A DNA stretch of 64,000 nt, taken from the NCBI RefSeq assembly GCF_017742835.1, contig NZ_CP072392.1:3160387-3224386 (forward strand). Reading direction: 5' to 3'. How positions within the stretch are numbered: the stretch's first letter is position 1; every line of letters starts with the position of its first letter. The stretch comes from Aquabacter sp. L1I39 (GTDB lineage Bacteria > Pseudomonadota > Alphaproteobacteria > Rhizobiales > Xanthobacteraceae). The notes under the pieces are model-generated. The model was not told the DNA's origin and did not search any database. It saw only the letters and a list, made by a program, of their open reading frames with translations. The position numbers were made by a program, and so were the translations under genes. Below are positions 18,460 to 28,534 of the stretch, piece by piece.

Positions 18460-19062
18460 TCACGCGGTCGCGGCGGCAGCGGCTTCCTCGGCCTCGAGGG
18501 CAGCGGGCGCCACGATGGTGGCGAGGGTGTCGTCGCCGTGCAGCGCGGAGACCACGCCCTCGGGCAGCTTCACGCCGGACAGGTGGATGCTGTCGCCGAT
18601 CTCAAGGCCGGTGACGTCCACATTGATGGCCTCGGGGATGGCTTCCGCCGGGGCGTCCAGGGTCACGGCATGGTGCACGATGTTGAGCACGCCGCCGGCC
18701 TTCAGGCCAGGAGAGGCTTCCTGGTTCACGAAGTGCACGGGCACTTCGACGGTCACATGAGCGCCAGCGGAAACCCGCAGGAAGTCCACGTGCAGCGGAA
18801 GGTCCTTCACCGGGTCGAGCTGGTAGTCACGCGGGATCACGCGCAGCTTCTTTCCGTCCACGTCGATGAGGAAGAGCGTGGTCAGGAAGTGGCCGGCATA
18901 GATCGTCCGGGTGATCTCCTTGTGCTCCAGGGAGATGGTGATGGGGTCCTGCTTCTCGCCGTAAATCACGGCGGGCACGCGTCCAGCGCGGCGCTCGGCA
19001 CGGGCGGCCCCCTTGCCGGCCCGCGGGCGCGCCACAGCCTTCAGTTCCTTGATGGCGGTCAT
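18460..19062 (-). CDS. rplY: 50S ribosomal protein L25, long CTC form
   Basis: Binds 5S rRNA in the large ribosomal subunit. The 200-residue length indicates the L25/CTC form, with an N-terminal 5S-binding domain (KGAARAERRAGRVPAVIYG, about 17-35) and a C-terminal beta domain ending in an Ala/Glu-rich tail. It is the first gene of rplY-pth-ychF. A good sigma-70 type promoter and a hairpin-containing leader of about 105 bases lie upstream. Confidence 0.97.
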   Translation of the reverse strand: MTAIKELKAVARPRAGKGAARAERRAGRVPAVIYGEKQDPITISLEHKEITRTIYAGHFLTTLFLIDVDGKKLRVIPRDYQLDPVKDLPLHVDFLRVSAGAHVTVEVPVHFVNQEASPGLKAGGVLNIVHHAVTLDAPAEAIPEAINVDVTGLEIGDSIHLSGVKLPEGVVSALHGDDTLATIVAPAALEAEEAAAAATA

Positions 19063-19098
19063 GGCACTTGTCCTAGGTTAAAGGGTTCTCTAACGGCC

Positions 19099-19120
19099 GA
19101 CGGCCGCTCTCGCGGCCGTC
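19099..19120 (-). promoter_or_regulatory. Hairpin in the rplY leader
   Basis: GACGGCCGC (19099-19107) pairs with GCGGCCGTC (19112-19120) around a four-base loop in the untranslated leader of rplY. Ribosomal protein leaders often carry autogenous control structures, but no L25 binding element is established here. It may only stabilise the RNA. Confidence 0.35.
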
Positions 19121-19174
19121 CGGCTTTCGCCCGTGGCACGCCTCCAGGGGGGCGCATGCCTCGGCGAAGGCGCG

Positions 19175-19203
19175 CTTATAGCCTTCGATTCCTTCAATTG
19201 CAA
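19175..19203 (-). promoter_or_regulatory. Promoter of the rplY-pth-ychF operon
   Basis: On the minus strand TTGCAA (19203-19198) and TATAAG (19180-19175) are separated by exactly 17 bases, ahead of rplY. This is the best housekeeping-type promoter match seen in the window. Confidence 0.65.
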
Positions 19204-19239
19204 CGGCCGCACACCCGTCTGGGGGGCGGCGAGGGTCGA

Positions 19240-19365
19240 CTATTGCGCGACCGGGCCGCCGCAGGTCTTGGGCGGGGTGTATTTGAACCAGTTGCCGCAC
19301 TTGTCGCAGGAGGCGGCGCTGAGGCCGAGCGCAATCACGACGGCGATCCGAACCAAGCTGCGCAC
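19240..19365 (-). CDS. Small lipoprotein-like peptide, 41 residues
   Basis: A short gene starting with GTG at 19365 with GAGGGG ten bases upstream. The product begins with two Arg, a 12-residue hydrophobic segment (LVRIAVVIALGLS) and then AASC, a plausible lipobox with Cys20. The rest, CDKCGNWFKYTPPKTCGG, has three more Cys and is rich in Pro and aromatic residues. An exported, lipid-anchored or periplasmic Cys-rich peptide is inferred. It ends 37 bases upstream of the rplY promoter. No known family was recognised with certainty. Confidence 0.6.
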   Translation of the reverse strand: MRSLVRIAVVIALGLSAASCDKCGNWFKYTPPKTCGGPVAQ

Positions 19366-19485
19366 CGGCAAATCCCCTCACGCATTGAGGCCCGCAGGAT
19401 AGGGGCAAACCGAGCTTATGAACATGGGGCGGTGCATCTGAAACAACAAAATTATATCGTTAATTATCTAAAAGCACAAAATAAA

Positions 19486-19513
19486 TTGACTCTATCGATT
19501 TTATGGAAATTAT
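19486..19513 (+). promoter_or_regulatory. Promoter of the ABC importer operon in an AT-rich patch
   Basis: TTGACT (19486-19491) and AATTAT (19508-19513), spaced 16 bases, lie 27 bases upstream of the first gene. The region 19440-19515 is far richer in A+T than its surroundings and contains ATCGTTAATTATC and ATCGATTTTATGG, possible binding sites for an unidentified regulator. Confidence 0.5.
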
Positions 19514-19540
19514 CTCCGCAACCTGCCGCGGAGCCTGTTC

Positions 19541-20545
19541 ATGCGCAAAGCCGTCCTTCTTGCCCTCGCCCTCCTCCTACCGCCCGCCGCCCTCGGAGCT
19601 CCGACACCGGCCCGTGCCGAGACCGGCCAGTTGCGGATCGCCCAGCAGTTCGGCATCGCCTATCTGCCGCTCATCGTCGCCAAGGAGAAAAAGCTCATCG
19701 AGGCGCGGGCGCTGGCGGACGGCGTTCCTGACCTGAAGGTGGAATGGCTGCGGCTCTCCGGCGCGGCGGCCATGAACGATTCGCTGATTTCCGGCGGTCT
19801 CGATCTCGCCACCGCCGGCATCGCGCCGGCCATCCTCACCTGGGACAAGACGCGCGGGAAGGTGGACATCTCGCTGGTGGCCTCGCTCGGCTCCATGCCC
19901 AACGTGCTCACCACCAACAATCCCAATGTGAAGACCATCAAGGACTTCACCGCCTCCGACCGGATCGCGCTGCCATCGGTAAAGGTGGGCTTCCAGCCCA
20001 TCGTGTTGCAGATCGCCGCCGAGAAGGCGTTCGGCAAATACGACAAGCTGGACGACCTCACCGTCAGCCTGCCCCATCCCGATGCCACCGCCGCGCTTCT
20101 GTCCGGGACCGGGGGCATCACCGCCCACTTCACCGCGCCGCCCTTCTATGAGCAACAGCTGGCGAGCGGGAAGGTGCACGAGGTGCTCAACAGCTATGAC
20201 GTGCTAGGCGGGCCGCACACCTTCAACGTGGTCTATGCCACCAAGAAGTTCGTGACCGACAATCCCAAGGTCATAAGGGCCTTCGTCGAGGCCCTCGATG
20301 AAGCCAATGCCTGGATCAAGGCCAATCCGGCGGAGGCGGCCAAGCTCTACATCGCGGCCGAGAATTCCAAGCTGGACCCGGCTTTCGTGGAGAGCATCAT
20401 CCGCGATCCGCAGATCAATTTCACCACCACGCCGGAGCGGGTCGAGGCTTTCGTGGACTTCGAGTACCGCGTCGGCCTCATCAAGCAGAAGCCGAGCTGG
20501 AAGGACCTGTTCCAGCCGGGCCTCCACGCCAAGAGCGGGAGCTGA
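19541..20545 (+). CDS. ABC transporter substrate-binding protein, SsuA/TauA/NMT1 type
   Basis: A 334-residue periplasmic binding protein with a signal peptide ending at about TPARAETGQ. LRIAQQFGIAYLPLIVAKEKKLIEARA at the mature N-terminus is typical of the sulfonate/nitrate/taurine (NMT1/THI5-like) class. It is the first gene of a three-gene importer and is followed after four bases by the ATPase. No sulfonatase, nitrate reductase or thiamine gene is adjacent, so the ligand is open; an organosulfonate or a pyrimidine precursor would fit the family. Confidence 0.9.
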   Translation: MRKAVLLALALLLPPAALGAPTPARAETGQLRIAQQFGIAYLPLIVAKEKKLIEARALADGVPDLKVEWLRLSGAAAMNDSLISGGLDLATAGIAPAILTWDKTRGKVDISLVASLGSMPNVLTTNNPNVKTIKDFTASDRIALPSVKVGFQPIVLQIAAEKAFGKYDKLDDLTVSLPHPDATAALLSGTGGITAHFTAPPFYEQQLASGKVHEVLNSYDVLGGPHTFNVVYATKKFVTDNPKVIRAFVEALDEANAWIKANPAEAAKLYIAAENSKLDPAFVESIIRDPQINFTTTPERVEAFVDFEYRVGLIKQKPSWKDLFQPGLHAKSGS

Positions 20546-20549
20546 GGCG

Positions 20550-21377
20550 GTGCACAGTCCCTTAGGGGTCGGCGCGTCCAGCGCGGTGCCGCTCGCCGTG
20601 TCCAGCGTCACCTTGCGCTACCGCACCCAAGCCGGGCTCGTCACGGCGGTGGAGGATGTCTCCTTCTCCATCGGCCGGGGCGAGCGGCTGGCGCTGCTGG
20701 GCCCCTCGGGCTGCGGCAAGTCGAGCCTGTTGCGGGCGGTGGGCGGCTTCCTGAAGCCGGAGGCCGGCAGCATCCGCCTCAATGGCGCGCCCGTGCGTGG
20801 CCCCGGCCCGGACCGCATGGTGGTGTTCCAGGAGTTCGACCAGCTCATGCCGTGGCTGACGGTGGCCGGCAATGTGGTGTTCGCGCTCCGCAAGGCCCGG
20901 CGCATGGGCAAGGATGAGGCCCGGAGGGTGGCCCTCGACTGGGTCAGGCGCGTGGGGCTCGGGCCGTTTGCCGATGCCTTTCCCCATACCTTGTCGGGCG
21001 GCATGAAGCAGCGGGAGGCCATCGCCCGTGCCTTTGCCGTGCAGCCGGCCATCCTGCTGATGGACGAGCCCTTCGCCGCCCTTGATGCCCTGTCCCGCCG
21101 GCGCATGCAGGATGAATTGCTGGCGCTGTGCGAGGAAACCGGCGCGACCGCCCTGTTCGTCACCCATGCCATCGAGGAAGCGGTGCATGTGGGCACGCGC
21201 ATCCTCGTGCTCTCCCCCCATCCCGGCCGCATCGCCGCTGAATATGATGTGGCGGGGGAGGCGGGGCGTCGCGGCACCGCCCAGTTTGCTGCCCTCGAAG
21301 CGGAAATCCAGTCTCGCATCTTCGCCGGCAATGTCCCGCGCGAAGGGAAGGCCGACCATGCACTCGCGCACGCTTGA
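20550..21377 (+). CDS. ABC transporter ATP-binding protein, SsuB/TauB type
   Basis: A 275-residue cytoplasmic ATPase that powers the importer. Walker A is GPSGCGKSS (about 51-59), the Q-loop is VVFQEFDQLMPW, the signature LSGGMKQREAIARA, and Walker B ILLMDEPFAALD followed by the switch His in FVTHAIEEAV. The GTG start at 20550 follows the stop of the binding-protein gene by four bases; GAGGCGG precedes it only weakly, so translational coupling is likely. Its end overlaps the permease gene by 20 bases. Confidence 0.93.
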   Translation: MHSPLGVGASSAVPLAVSSVTLRYRTQAGLVTAVEDVSFSIGRGERLALLGPSGCGKSSLLRAVGGFLKPEAGSIRLNGAPVRGPGPDRMVVFQEFDQLMPWLTVAGNVVFALRKARRMGKDEARRVALDWVRRVGLGPFADAFPHTLSGGMKQREAIARAFAVQPAILLMDEPFAALDALSRRRMQDELLALCEETGATALFVTHAIEEAVHVGTRILVLSPHPGRIAAEYDVAGEAGRRGTAQFAALEAEIQSRIFAGNVPREGKADHALAHA

Positions 21378-22176
21378 AGCCGCTGCCCCAGCCGGGCGGG
21401 CACCCCTGGCCCTCGGCCCCGGCGCGCGGCAGGCCATTCTCCTGGTGGTGCTGGCCGCCCTCTGGGAGGCCTATGCCCGCTCTCTCAACAATTCCCTGCT
21501 GCTGCCCAGCTTCATCGAGACCCTCCAGGCCCTGGTGACGGCGACGCTGAACGGCGAATTGCCCGGGCGGACCGTGGCGTCCCTGTCGGTGCTCTTGTCG
21601 GGCTATGGCATCGGCATCGTGCTGGCGGCCCTCATCACCGGGCTCGCCGCCTTGAGCAAATGGGGCGAGAGCCTGCTGACCCTCCTCACTTCCATGTTCA
21701 ACCCGCTCCCGGCCATCGCCCTTCTGCCCATCGCCTTGCTGTGGTTCGGCGTCGGCTCGTCGAGCCTCATCTTCGTGACCGTCCATGCGGTGCTGTGGCC
21801 GCTGGCCCTGTCGTGCCATGCGGGCTTCCGGGCGGTGCCGCAGACCTTGCGCATGGCCGCGCGAAACCTGGGCCTTGCCGGGCCGTCTTATGTCTTCACC
21901 TTGCTGGTGCCGGCGGCGCTGCCTTCCATCCTGTCCGGCCTGAGGCTGGGCTGGGCGTTTGCCTGGCGCACGCTCATTGCGGCCGAGATGGTGTTTGGCG
22001 CCAGCGCGCGCTCCGGGGGCCTCGGCTGGTTCATCTTCACCAACCGGGCACAACTGGACACCGCCAATGTCTTTGCCGGCCTGCTGGCGGTGATCCTCAT
22101 CGGCCTCGTGGTGGAAACCGTCATCTTCGCCACCCTGACCCGCCTCACCGTGCGGCGCTGGGGACAGGAGAGCTAA
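21358..22176 (+). CDS. ABC transporter permease, SsuC/TauC type
   Basis: A 272-residue inner-membrane protein with six helices of the BPD_transp_1 family. The ATPase-coupling EAA loop is near MAARNLGLAGPSYVFTLLVPAALPSILSG. The start at 21358 lies inside the end of the ATPase gene (20-base overlap), with AAGGGAAGG just upstream. It closes the importer operon. The next gene, priA, is convergent. Confidence 0.92.
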   Translation: MHSRTLEAAAPAGRAPLALGPGARQAILLVVLAALWEAYARSLNNSLLLPSFIETLQALVTATLNGELPGRTVASLSVLLSGYGIGIVLAALITGLAALSKWGESLLTLLTSMFNPLPAIALLPIALLWFGVGSSSLIFVTVHAVLWPLALSCHAGFRAVPQTLRMAARNLGLAGPSYVFTLLVPAALPSILSGLRLGWAFAWRTLIAAEMVFGASARSGGLGWFIFTNRAQLDTANVFAGLLAVILIGLVVETVIFATLTRLTVRRWGQES

Positions 22177-22186
22177 GGGGCGCCCC

Positions 22187-24361
22187 TTACAAGAAGGTCA
22201 TCGGGTCCACGTCGATGGTCACCTTCACATTGCCGGTGGGCTTGGGCGCCGCCGCCCGCCAGGCGCGAAGATAGGCCGAGAGGTCATAGCCGCGCGGCGA
22301 GCGGGCCAGCAGCCGCCAGCGGTGGCGCCCGCGCAGGATCGCCAGGGGCGCTTCTGCGGGCCCCAGGACGCGCACGTCCCGGTCGCGCGGGGCACTGGCC
22401 AGCAGCGCCCGGGCATGGGCTTCCGCCGCCTGGGCCTCGCTCGCCGAGATAATGAGGCTGGCGAGCCGTCCGAAGGGGGGCAACTGGGCCTCTTCCCGCG
22501 CCGCGATCTCGTTTTCATAGAAGGCCGCGCGGTCGCCCTTCACCAGCGCCTGCATGACCGGATGCTCGGGCATATGGGTCTGGATGAAGCCGCGTCCCTC
22601 CGCCGCGCCGCGCCCCGCCCGCCCCGCCACCTGATGCACCAGTTGGAAGGTGCGCTCGGCCGCGCGGGGGTCGCCATGGCCGAGGCCCACATCCGCATCC
22701 ACCACCCCCACCAGGGCAAGGCCGGGGAAATTGTGCCCCTTGGCCACCAATTGGGTGCCGACGATCACATCCACCTCGCCATTGGCCACCGCATCCAGCT
22801 CCGCCCGCATGCGCTCGATGCCGCCGGTGAGGTCGGAGGAGAGCACCAGAGAGCGCGCGTCCGGGAACAGTGCCGCCACCTCCTCTTGCAGTCGCTCCAC
22901 GCCGGGGCCGCAGGGGATGAGGCTGTCCTTGGCCTGGCAGCTGGGGCAAGTGTCCGGCACCGGGGCTTGATAGCCGCAATGATGGCAGGTGAGGCGGCGG
23001 CGGAAGCGGTGCTCCACCAGCCAGGCCGAGCAGGAGGGGCAGCGCATGCGATGCCCGCAGCTGCGGCACAAGGTGAGCGGGGCATAGCCGCGCCGGTTGA
23101 GGAACAGCAGTGCCTGCCCGCCATCCTCCAGGGTCTGGTTGATCTCGCTTTCCAGGCGCGGGGCGATCCAGCGGCCGCGCGGCGGGCCTTCGCGCCTGAG
23201 ATCAATCGGCGCAAGGCCCGGCACCTTGGCGCCGCCGAAGCGCTCCGGCAGAGGCAGGCGGCGATAGCGCCCGCGCCGTGCATTCACCTCGGTCTCGATG
23301 GAGGGGGTCGCGGAGGTCAGCACGATGGGCGCCCCGGCGAGCCGCGCCCGCACCACCGCCATGTCGCGGGCATGGTAGGCGACGCCGTCATCCTGCTTGT
23401 AGGCGGGGTCGTGCTCCTCATCGACGATGATGAGGGCGAGGTCCTTGAAGGGCAGGAACAAAGCCGAGCGCGCGCCCGCCACCACCTGCGCCTCGCCGCG
23501 CGCCACCGCCGAGAGCAGGCGCGCGCGGCGGCGGGTGGAGACGCCCGAATGCCATTCCGCCGGCTTCACGCCGAAGCGGCGGGTGAAGCGGTCGAGAAAG
23601 GCCTGGGTGAGGGCGATTTCCGGCAGCAGGATGAGGCATTGCCGACCTTGCCGCACCGCTTCCGCCACCGCCTCGAAATAGACCTCCGTCTTGCCGGAGC
23701 CGGTGACGCCGTCCAGGAGATGGGGCGCGAAGGCGCGCGCGTCCACGGCCGCCGTCAGGATCTGAGCCACACCCGCCTGCTCGGGCGAGAGGGTGGGGGC
23801 GGCATGATCGGGATCGGGGGGATAGGCGGCGGGCTCGGGCGGCAAAACGAGGGATTCCAGCACGCCCTCGTCCACGAGCCCGTCCACCACAGAGGGCGAG
23901 ACGCCCGCCTCCCGCGCCGCCTCGCTCTTGCCGCGCACGAAGCCATCAGCCAGCACCGCCAGCAGCTTCTCCCGCGCCGCCGAGCGGCGGATGGGGTCCT
24001 TACCGGTGGGCCGCACGCCCACGCGCTCGCGCGCTTCGCCCGGGCTCTCCCCATGGCGCAGCGCCATGCGCAGCACCATGCCGCGGGGGGCAAGGGTATA
24101 GTCCGCCATCCAGTCAATGAGGCGGATGAGGTCGGGCGGCAGCGGCTCATAGGCGAGCTTGGCCTTCACCGCCTTCAGCTTGGCCGAGGCCACACCCTGG
24201 CTCTCACCCTTGCGTGGCCAGACGCAGCCGATCATGCCGCGTGATCCCAGCGGCACATGGACGAGATCGCCGGGCTTCAGGTCGAGCCCGTCGGGGACGG
24301 CATAGGAATAGGGAACGTCGAGGCCGAGCGGGAGCAGGACATCGACGGTGCGGGCGCTCAT
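22187..24361 (-). CDS. priA: Primosomal protein N', replication-restart helicase PriA
   Basis: Recognises stalled forks and reloads the replicative helicase. It has 724 residues. The 3'-DNA-binding domain is N-terminal, then Walker A DGVTGSGKTEVYFEA, the DEEH box IVDEEHDPAYKQDDG, and two zinc-binding clusters built on CRSCGHRMRCPSC and CHHCGYQAPVPDTCPSC. Helicase motif VI is QVAGRAGRGAAEG. The start at 24361 (MSARTVDVLLPL) is chosen over an upstream extension in a low-complexity stretch. It is divergent from obgE with 151 bp between them. Confidence 0.97.
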   Translation of the reverse strand: MSARTVDVLLPLGLDVPYSYAVPDGLDLKPGDLVHVPLGSRGMIGCVWPRKGESQGVASAKLKAVKAKLAYEPLPPDLIRLIDWMADYTLAPRGMVLRMALRHGESPGEARERVGVRPTGKDPIRRSAAREKLLAVLADGFVRGKSEAAREAGVSPSVVDGLVDEGVLESLVLPPEPAAYPPDPDHAAPTLSPEQAGVAQILTAAVDARAFAPHLLDGVTGSGKTEVYFEAVAEAVRQGRQCLILLPEIALTQAFLDRFTRRFGVKPAEWHSGVSTRRRARLLSAVARGEAQVVAGARSALFLPFKDLALIIVDEEHDPAYKQDDGVAYHARDMAVVRARLAGAPIVLTSATPSIETEVNARRGRYRRLPLPERFGGAKVPGLAPIDLRREGPPRGRWIAPRLESEINQTLEDGGQALLFLNRRGYAPLTLCRSCGHRMRCPSCSAWLVEHRFRRRLTCHHCGYQAPVPDTCPSCQAKDSLIPCGPGVERLQEEVAALFPDARSLVLSSDLTGGIERMRAELDAVANGEVDVIVGTQLVAKGHNFPGLALVGVVDADVGLGHGDPRAAERTFQLVHQVAGRAGRGAAEGRGFIQTHMPEHPVMQALVKGDRAAFYENEIAAREEAQLPPFGRLASLIISASEAQAAEAHARALLASAPRDRDVRVLGPAEAPLAILRGRHRWRLLARSPRGYDLSAYLRAWRAAAPKPTGNVKVTIDVDPMTFL

Positions 24362-24374
24362 GTTCCTCTTTTGA

Positions 24375-25550
<1,176 letters not shown>

Positions 25551-25558
25551 GGCACGTG

Positions 25559-25587
25559 TGCTAGCATCTTTTCAAAGGTAGCTAGCA
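25559..25587 (+). promoter_or_regulatory. vapBC operator
   Basis: TGCTAGC (25559-25565) and its exact reverse complement GCTAGCA (25581-25587) are spaced 15 bases apart and end one base before the vapB ATG. The 22-base centre spacing puts both half sites on one helix face, as expected for VapB autorepression. It overlaps the only space available for a promoter. Confidence 0.6.
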
Positions 25588-25588
25588 G

Positions 25589-25861
25589 ATGGCGCGACAG
25601 CTCAATATCCGAAGCGACGAGGCCGTGGAGACGGCCAAGCGCTTGGCCAAGCGACATGGTCTCACGACCACGGAAGTGGTGGTGCAGGCTCTGCGTCGAC
25701 TGGAACGCGCCGACCAGCCTTCTGCGGGCCAGATGACATCCGATCAGATGGCACACTTCGAGGCACTTCTTCGGTTGTCCGAAGAGGCGGCCCGCCAAGC
25801 GCGTCCGGGCGCCACATCCGACCACCGCGACATGTATGACGAAAACGGCTTGCCCATTTGA
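25589..25861 (+). CDS. vapB: Type II antitoxin, VapB (Rv0623/PSK) family
   Basis: A 90-residue protein with an N-terminal ribbon-helix-helix-like DNA-binding segment, MARQLNIRSDEAVETAKRLA, typical of PSK-operon antitoxins. The disordered C-terminus is the part expected to wrap the toxin. It overlaps the toxin start by four bases (TTGA), ensuring coupled translation. A palindromic operator lies just upstream. It sits between obgE and proB, which are neighbours in many relatives, indicating insertion. Confidence 0.87.
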   Translation: MARQLNIRSDEAVETAKRLAKRHGLTTTEVVVQALRRLERADQPSAGQMTSDQMAHFEALLRLSEEAARQARPGATSDHRDMYDENGLPI

Positions 25862-26247
25862 TCGCCCTGGACACATCCGCCATCGTGGCTATTGCCTTGG
25901 CGGAGGAGGAGCGCGATGCCTTCATTCGCGTCATTGCAGTTCGCGGGGCTTTGGTTGGCGCTCCCACACTGCTGGAGACACGGCTTGTGCTCTCTTCCCG
26001 CATCGCTGCACCTGACACCTTCCTTGAGGGGCTGATCGGGCAATCCGTTATTCACACCGTGGACTTTTCCCTTGATCACTACCGCCTCGCGGCGACGGCC
26101 TTTGATCGGTTCGGCAAAGGCAGAGGGCACAAGGCTGGCCTCAACTTCGGCGATTGCCTCTCCTACGCGGTAGCGCAGGCGCGTGATGTGCCTTTGCTGT
26201 TCAAGGGCCAGGACTTCGTCCACACCGACATTCGCCCCGCGCTCTGA
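25858..26247 (+). CDS. vapC: Type II toxin, VapC PIN-domain ribonuclease
   Basis: A 129-residue PIN-domain endoribonuclease, probably cutting tRNA or rRNA when the antitoxin is lost. Acidic metal ligands are seen in IALDTSAIVA (Asp5), the EEERDAF segment, and NFGDCLSYAVA (Asp about 100), with a further Asp in GQDFVHTD. It starts at a TTG overlapping the vapB stop. The order antitoxin then toxin and the overlap are diagnostic. Confidence 0.87.
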   Translation: MIALDTSAIVAIALAEEERDAFIRVIAVRGALVGAPTLLETRLVLSSRIAAPDTFLEGLIGQSVIHTVDFSLDHYRLAATAFDRFGKGRGHKAGLNFGDCLSYAVAQARDVPLLFKGQDFVHTDIRPAL

Positions 26248-26375
26248 CGCGTTATGTGGCCGGATGGGATGCGCGATGACGGCGGCCCCGCCTACGGCCT
26301 GCGCATCCTCCCCTGTTCCTGACGGCCCGCTTGGAGTATCGAGACGGCCCCTGTTCCTGCCGTGAAGCTCCGACC

Positions 26376-27506
26376 GTGACCGTCAAGACGCCCGCCCTCA
26401 CCGATTTCCGCCGCATCGTCATCAAGGTGGGGTCGGCCCTCCTGGTGGATTCCACCCGTGGCAAGGTGCGCCTGGCCTGGCTCTCCTCGCTGGTGGAGGA
26501 CATCGGCGCGCTCCATGCCAAGGGCAAGGAGGTGATGGTGGTCTCCTCCGGCGCCATCGCGCTGGGGCGTACGGTTCTCGGCCTGCCGCGCGGCGTGCTG
26601 AAGCTGGAGGACAGCCAGGCTGCCGCCGCCGTTGGCCAGATCGCGCTCGCCCGCACCTGGGCCGAGGCGTTGGCCCATGAGGACATCACCGCCGGCCAGA
26701 TCCTGCTGACCCTGGGCGATACTGAGGAGCGCCGCCGCTATTTGAACGCCCGCTCCACTTTGGCGCGGCTGATGGAGCACCGGGCAGTGCCGGTCATCAA
26801 TGAGAATGACACGGTGGCCACCTCCGAGATCCGCTATGGCGACAATGATCGCCTCGCGGCCCGCGTCGCCACCATGGCGAGCGCCGATCTCCTGGTGCTG
26901 CTCTCCGACATTGACGGCCTCTACACCGCCCCGCCGGCCCATAATCCCGATGCCCAATTCCTGCCCGTGGTGCCCCGTATCACCGCCGAGATCGAGGCCA
27001 TGGCGGGGGCGGCGGGCTCGGAGCTGTCGCGCGGCGGCATGCGCACCAAGATCGAGGCCGGCAAGATCGCCACCTCCGCCGGCACCCATATGGTGATCGC
27101 CTCCGGCCACCGGAAAAACCCGCTGCGCGCCATATCCGAGGGTGCGCGCTGCACCTGGTTCCTCACCGGCGCCACCCCCGCCCGCGCCCGCAAGGCCTGG
27201 ATCGCCGGCGCGCTGGAGCCGCGCGGCGTGCTGCATCTGGACGAAGGCGCGGTGGCGGCCTTGCGGCGGGGGGCGAGCCTTCTGCCGGCGGGCGTCAAGC
27301 GCATCGAGGGGACCTTCGAGCGCGGCGACGCCGTGCTGCTGCGGGGTCCCGACGGGGCGGAGATCGGCCGCGGGCTGGTGGCCTATGACAGCGATCATGC
27401 GGACCGCATCATGGGGCGCGGCACCGACGAGATTGAGGCCCTGCTCGGCATCGTCGGCCGGGCCGAGATGATCCACCGCGACGACATGGTTGTCAGCGGA
27501 AAATAG
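26376..27506 (+). CDS. proB: Glutamate 5-kinase
   Basis: First step of proline synthesis: ATP-dependent phosphorylation of glutamate. It has 376 residues. The amino-acid kinase domain begins [15 protein letters not shown] and includes [21 protein letters not shown] and [14 protein letters not shown]-terminal PUA domain (about 280-370) is present. The GTG start at 26376 gives the usual N-terminus. proA, the next step, lies 1 kb downstream, separated by an FG-GAP gene on the other strand. Confidence 0.97.
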   Translation: MTVKTPALTDFRRIVIKVGSALLVDSTRGKVRLAWLSSLVEDIGALHAKGKEVMVVSSGAIALGRTVLGLPRGVLKLEDSQAAAAVGQIALARTWAEALAHEDITAGQILLTLGDTEERRRYLNARSTLARLMEHRAVPVINENDTVATSEIRYGDNDRLAARVATMASADLLVLLSDIDGLYTAPPAHNPDAQFLPVVPRITAEIEAMAGAAGSELSRGGMRTKIEAGKIATSAGTHMVIASGHRKNPLRAISEGARCTWFLTGATPARARKAWIAGALEPRGVLHLDEGAVAALRRGASLLPAGVKRIEGTFERGDAVLLRGPDGAEIGRGLVAYDSDHADRIMGRGTDEIEALLGIVGRAEMIHRDDMVVSGK

Positions 27507-27511
27507 CCGGC

Positions 27512-28360
27512 TCACTTTGCCCTTTCCGGCGGTGCGGGCACGCGGAGCACGTTGCCGCCGGAGAGGCCCACATCCACCACGGGGCGCCCATCCGCCCGCG
27601 TCAGCGCGAAGTTCGAGGCCGCGGGGCGCGGCAGCGGCGCCTGGCCGATCAGGTGGGGCGTGCCGCGGAACGAGATGAAGAGAAGGCGTCGCCGGTCGAG
27701 CGAGGGGACGGCGAGGTCGGTGATGCCATCGCCGTCGAAGTCAGCCGCCGCCGAAAGCCCCTGCGCGTTCAAGCCGGCCACGTGGTTGGAGACGCCTGGA
27801 AAGCTGGCGATCTCCTTCAGCTTTCCCTGGTCCAGCGTGAAGACGCGCAGCAGGCCCACCACATGGGGCTGCTGCACATAGGCCACGTCCAGCCGCCCGT
27901 CGCCGTCATAGTCGGCGATGGGAACCGGGTTCAGCCAGCGGTGCGGCGCGCCGGTGGAGGGGCCGTGTGCCACGATCTGCAACGTCTCCCCCACAAGGGC
28001 GATCACCACCAGATCGGTGCCGGTGCGGCGATGGCTGCGCACCAGGACGATCTCGTCCTGCCCGTCGCCATCGAGATCGGCGAGGCGGGGGACGCGATCC
28101 TCGAACACCTCGTTTTCCGGCAGGACGAGGCTCACCACATGCCCCTCACGCGTGCGCACCACCAGGCGGGCGGCCTCGAAATCCGCGCCCAGCACGAAAT
28201 GGTCATAGCGGCCCGTGGGATCGGTGAGCCAGGCCTGCGCGATGCGTCCCGTCCCCTCGGCGACCACAGAGCCGGGCAGGGGCGCGCTTGCCTCGCCCGC
28301 CTGAGCGGGCGGCCGGGCGGCGAGGAGCAGGAACGCTAAGGCAAAAGCGGCGCGCGACAT
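27512..28360 (-). CDS. Secreted FG-GAP/VCBS repeat protein, unknown function
   Basis: A 282-residue exported protein; the signal peptide ends near [10 protein letters not shown]. Several copies of the FG-GAP type motif are visible: [30 protein letters not shown] and [15 protein letters not shown], each with a calcium-binding DxDGDG loop. Together they should fold as a beta-propeller. GGAGGAG precedes the start at 28360. It lies on the minus strand between proB and proA, and so is not part of the proline operon. A calcium-dependent periplasmic binding or adhesion role is possible; nothing more specific can be said. Confidence 0.8.
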   Translation of the reverse strand: MSRAAFALAFLLLAARPPAQAGEASAPLPGSVVAEGTGRIAQAWLTDPTGRYDHFVLGADFEAARLVVRTREGHVVSLVLPENEVFEDRVPRLADLDGDGQDEIVLVRSHRRTGTDLVVIALVGETLQIVAHGPSTGAPHRWLNPVPIADYDGDGRLDVAYVQQPHVVGLLRVFTLDQGKLKEIASFPGVSNHVAGLNAQGLSAAADFDGDGITDLAVPSLDRRRLLFISFRGTPHLIGQAPLPRPAASNFALTRADGRPVVDVGLSGGNVLRVPAPPERAK

Positions 28361-28534
28361 GGTGAAGTCTCCTCCGCCACGGCGTGGCGGACCGGCATGG
28401 TATGCGTGTCATACGCAGCTTCGTCGCCTGCCATTACAAGACGTGCAGGCCGCCGGGCGCCCGGCCTCTGTCACGGCAGGGAAGCCGGTGCTATGTGTTG
28501 CCTCCCGCCGGGTCAGGTGGGCCACAAGGAATTC

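Noticed and set aside
19412..19440. Seven-codon frame MNMGRCI upstream of the ABC importer, as a leader peptide
   Set aside because: The likely promoter (19486-19513) lies downstream of it, so it would not be in the transcript; the ribosome-binding site is also distant.
16075..19731. 1218-codon open frame on the plus strand
   Set aside because: It lies antisense to MaoC, ychF, pth and rplY, all clear genes. Its product is low-complexity Gly/Ala/His/Arg-rich, the normal effect of high-GC antisense frames.
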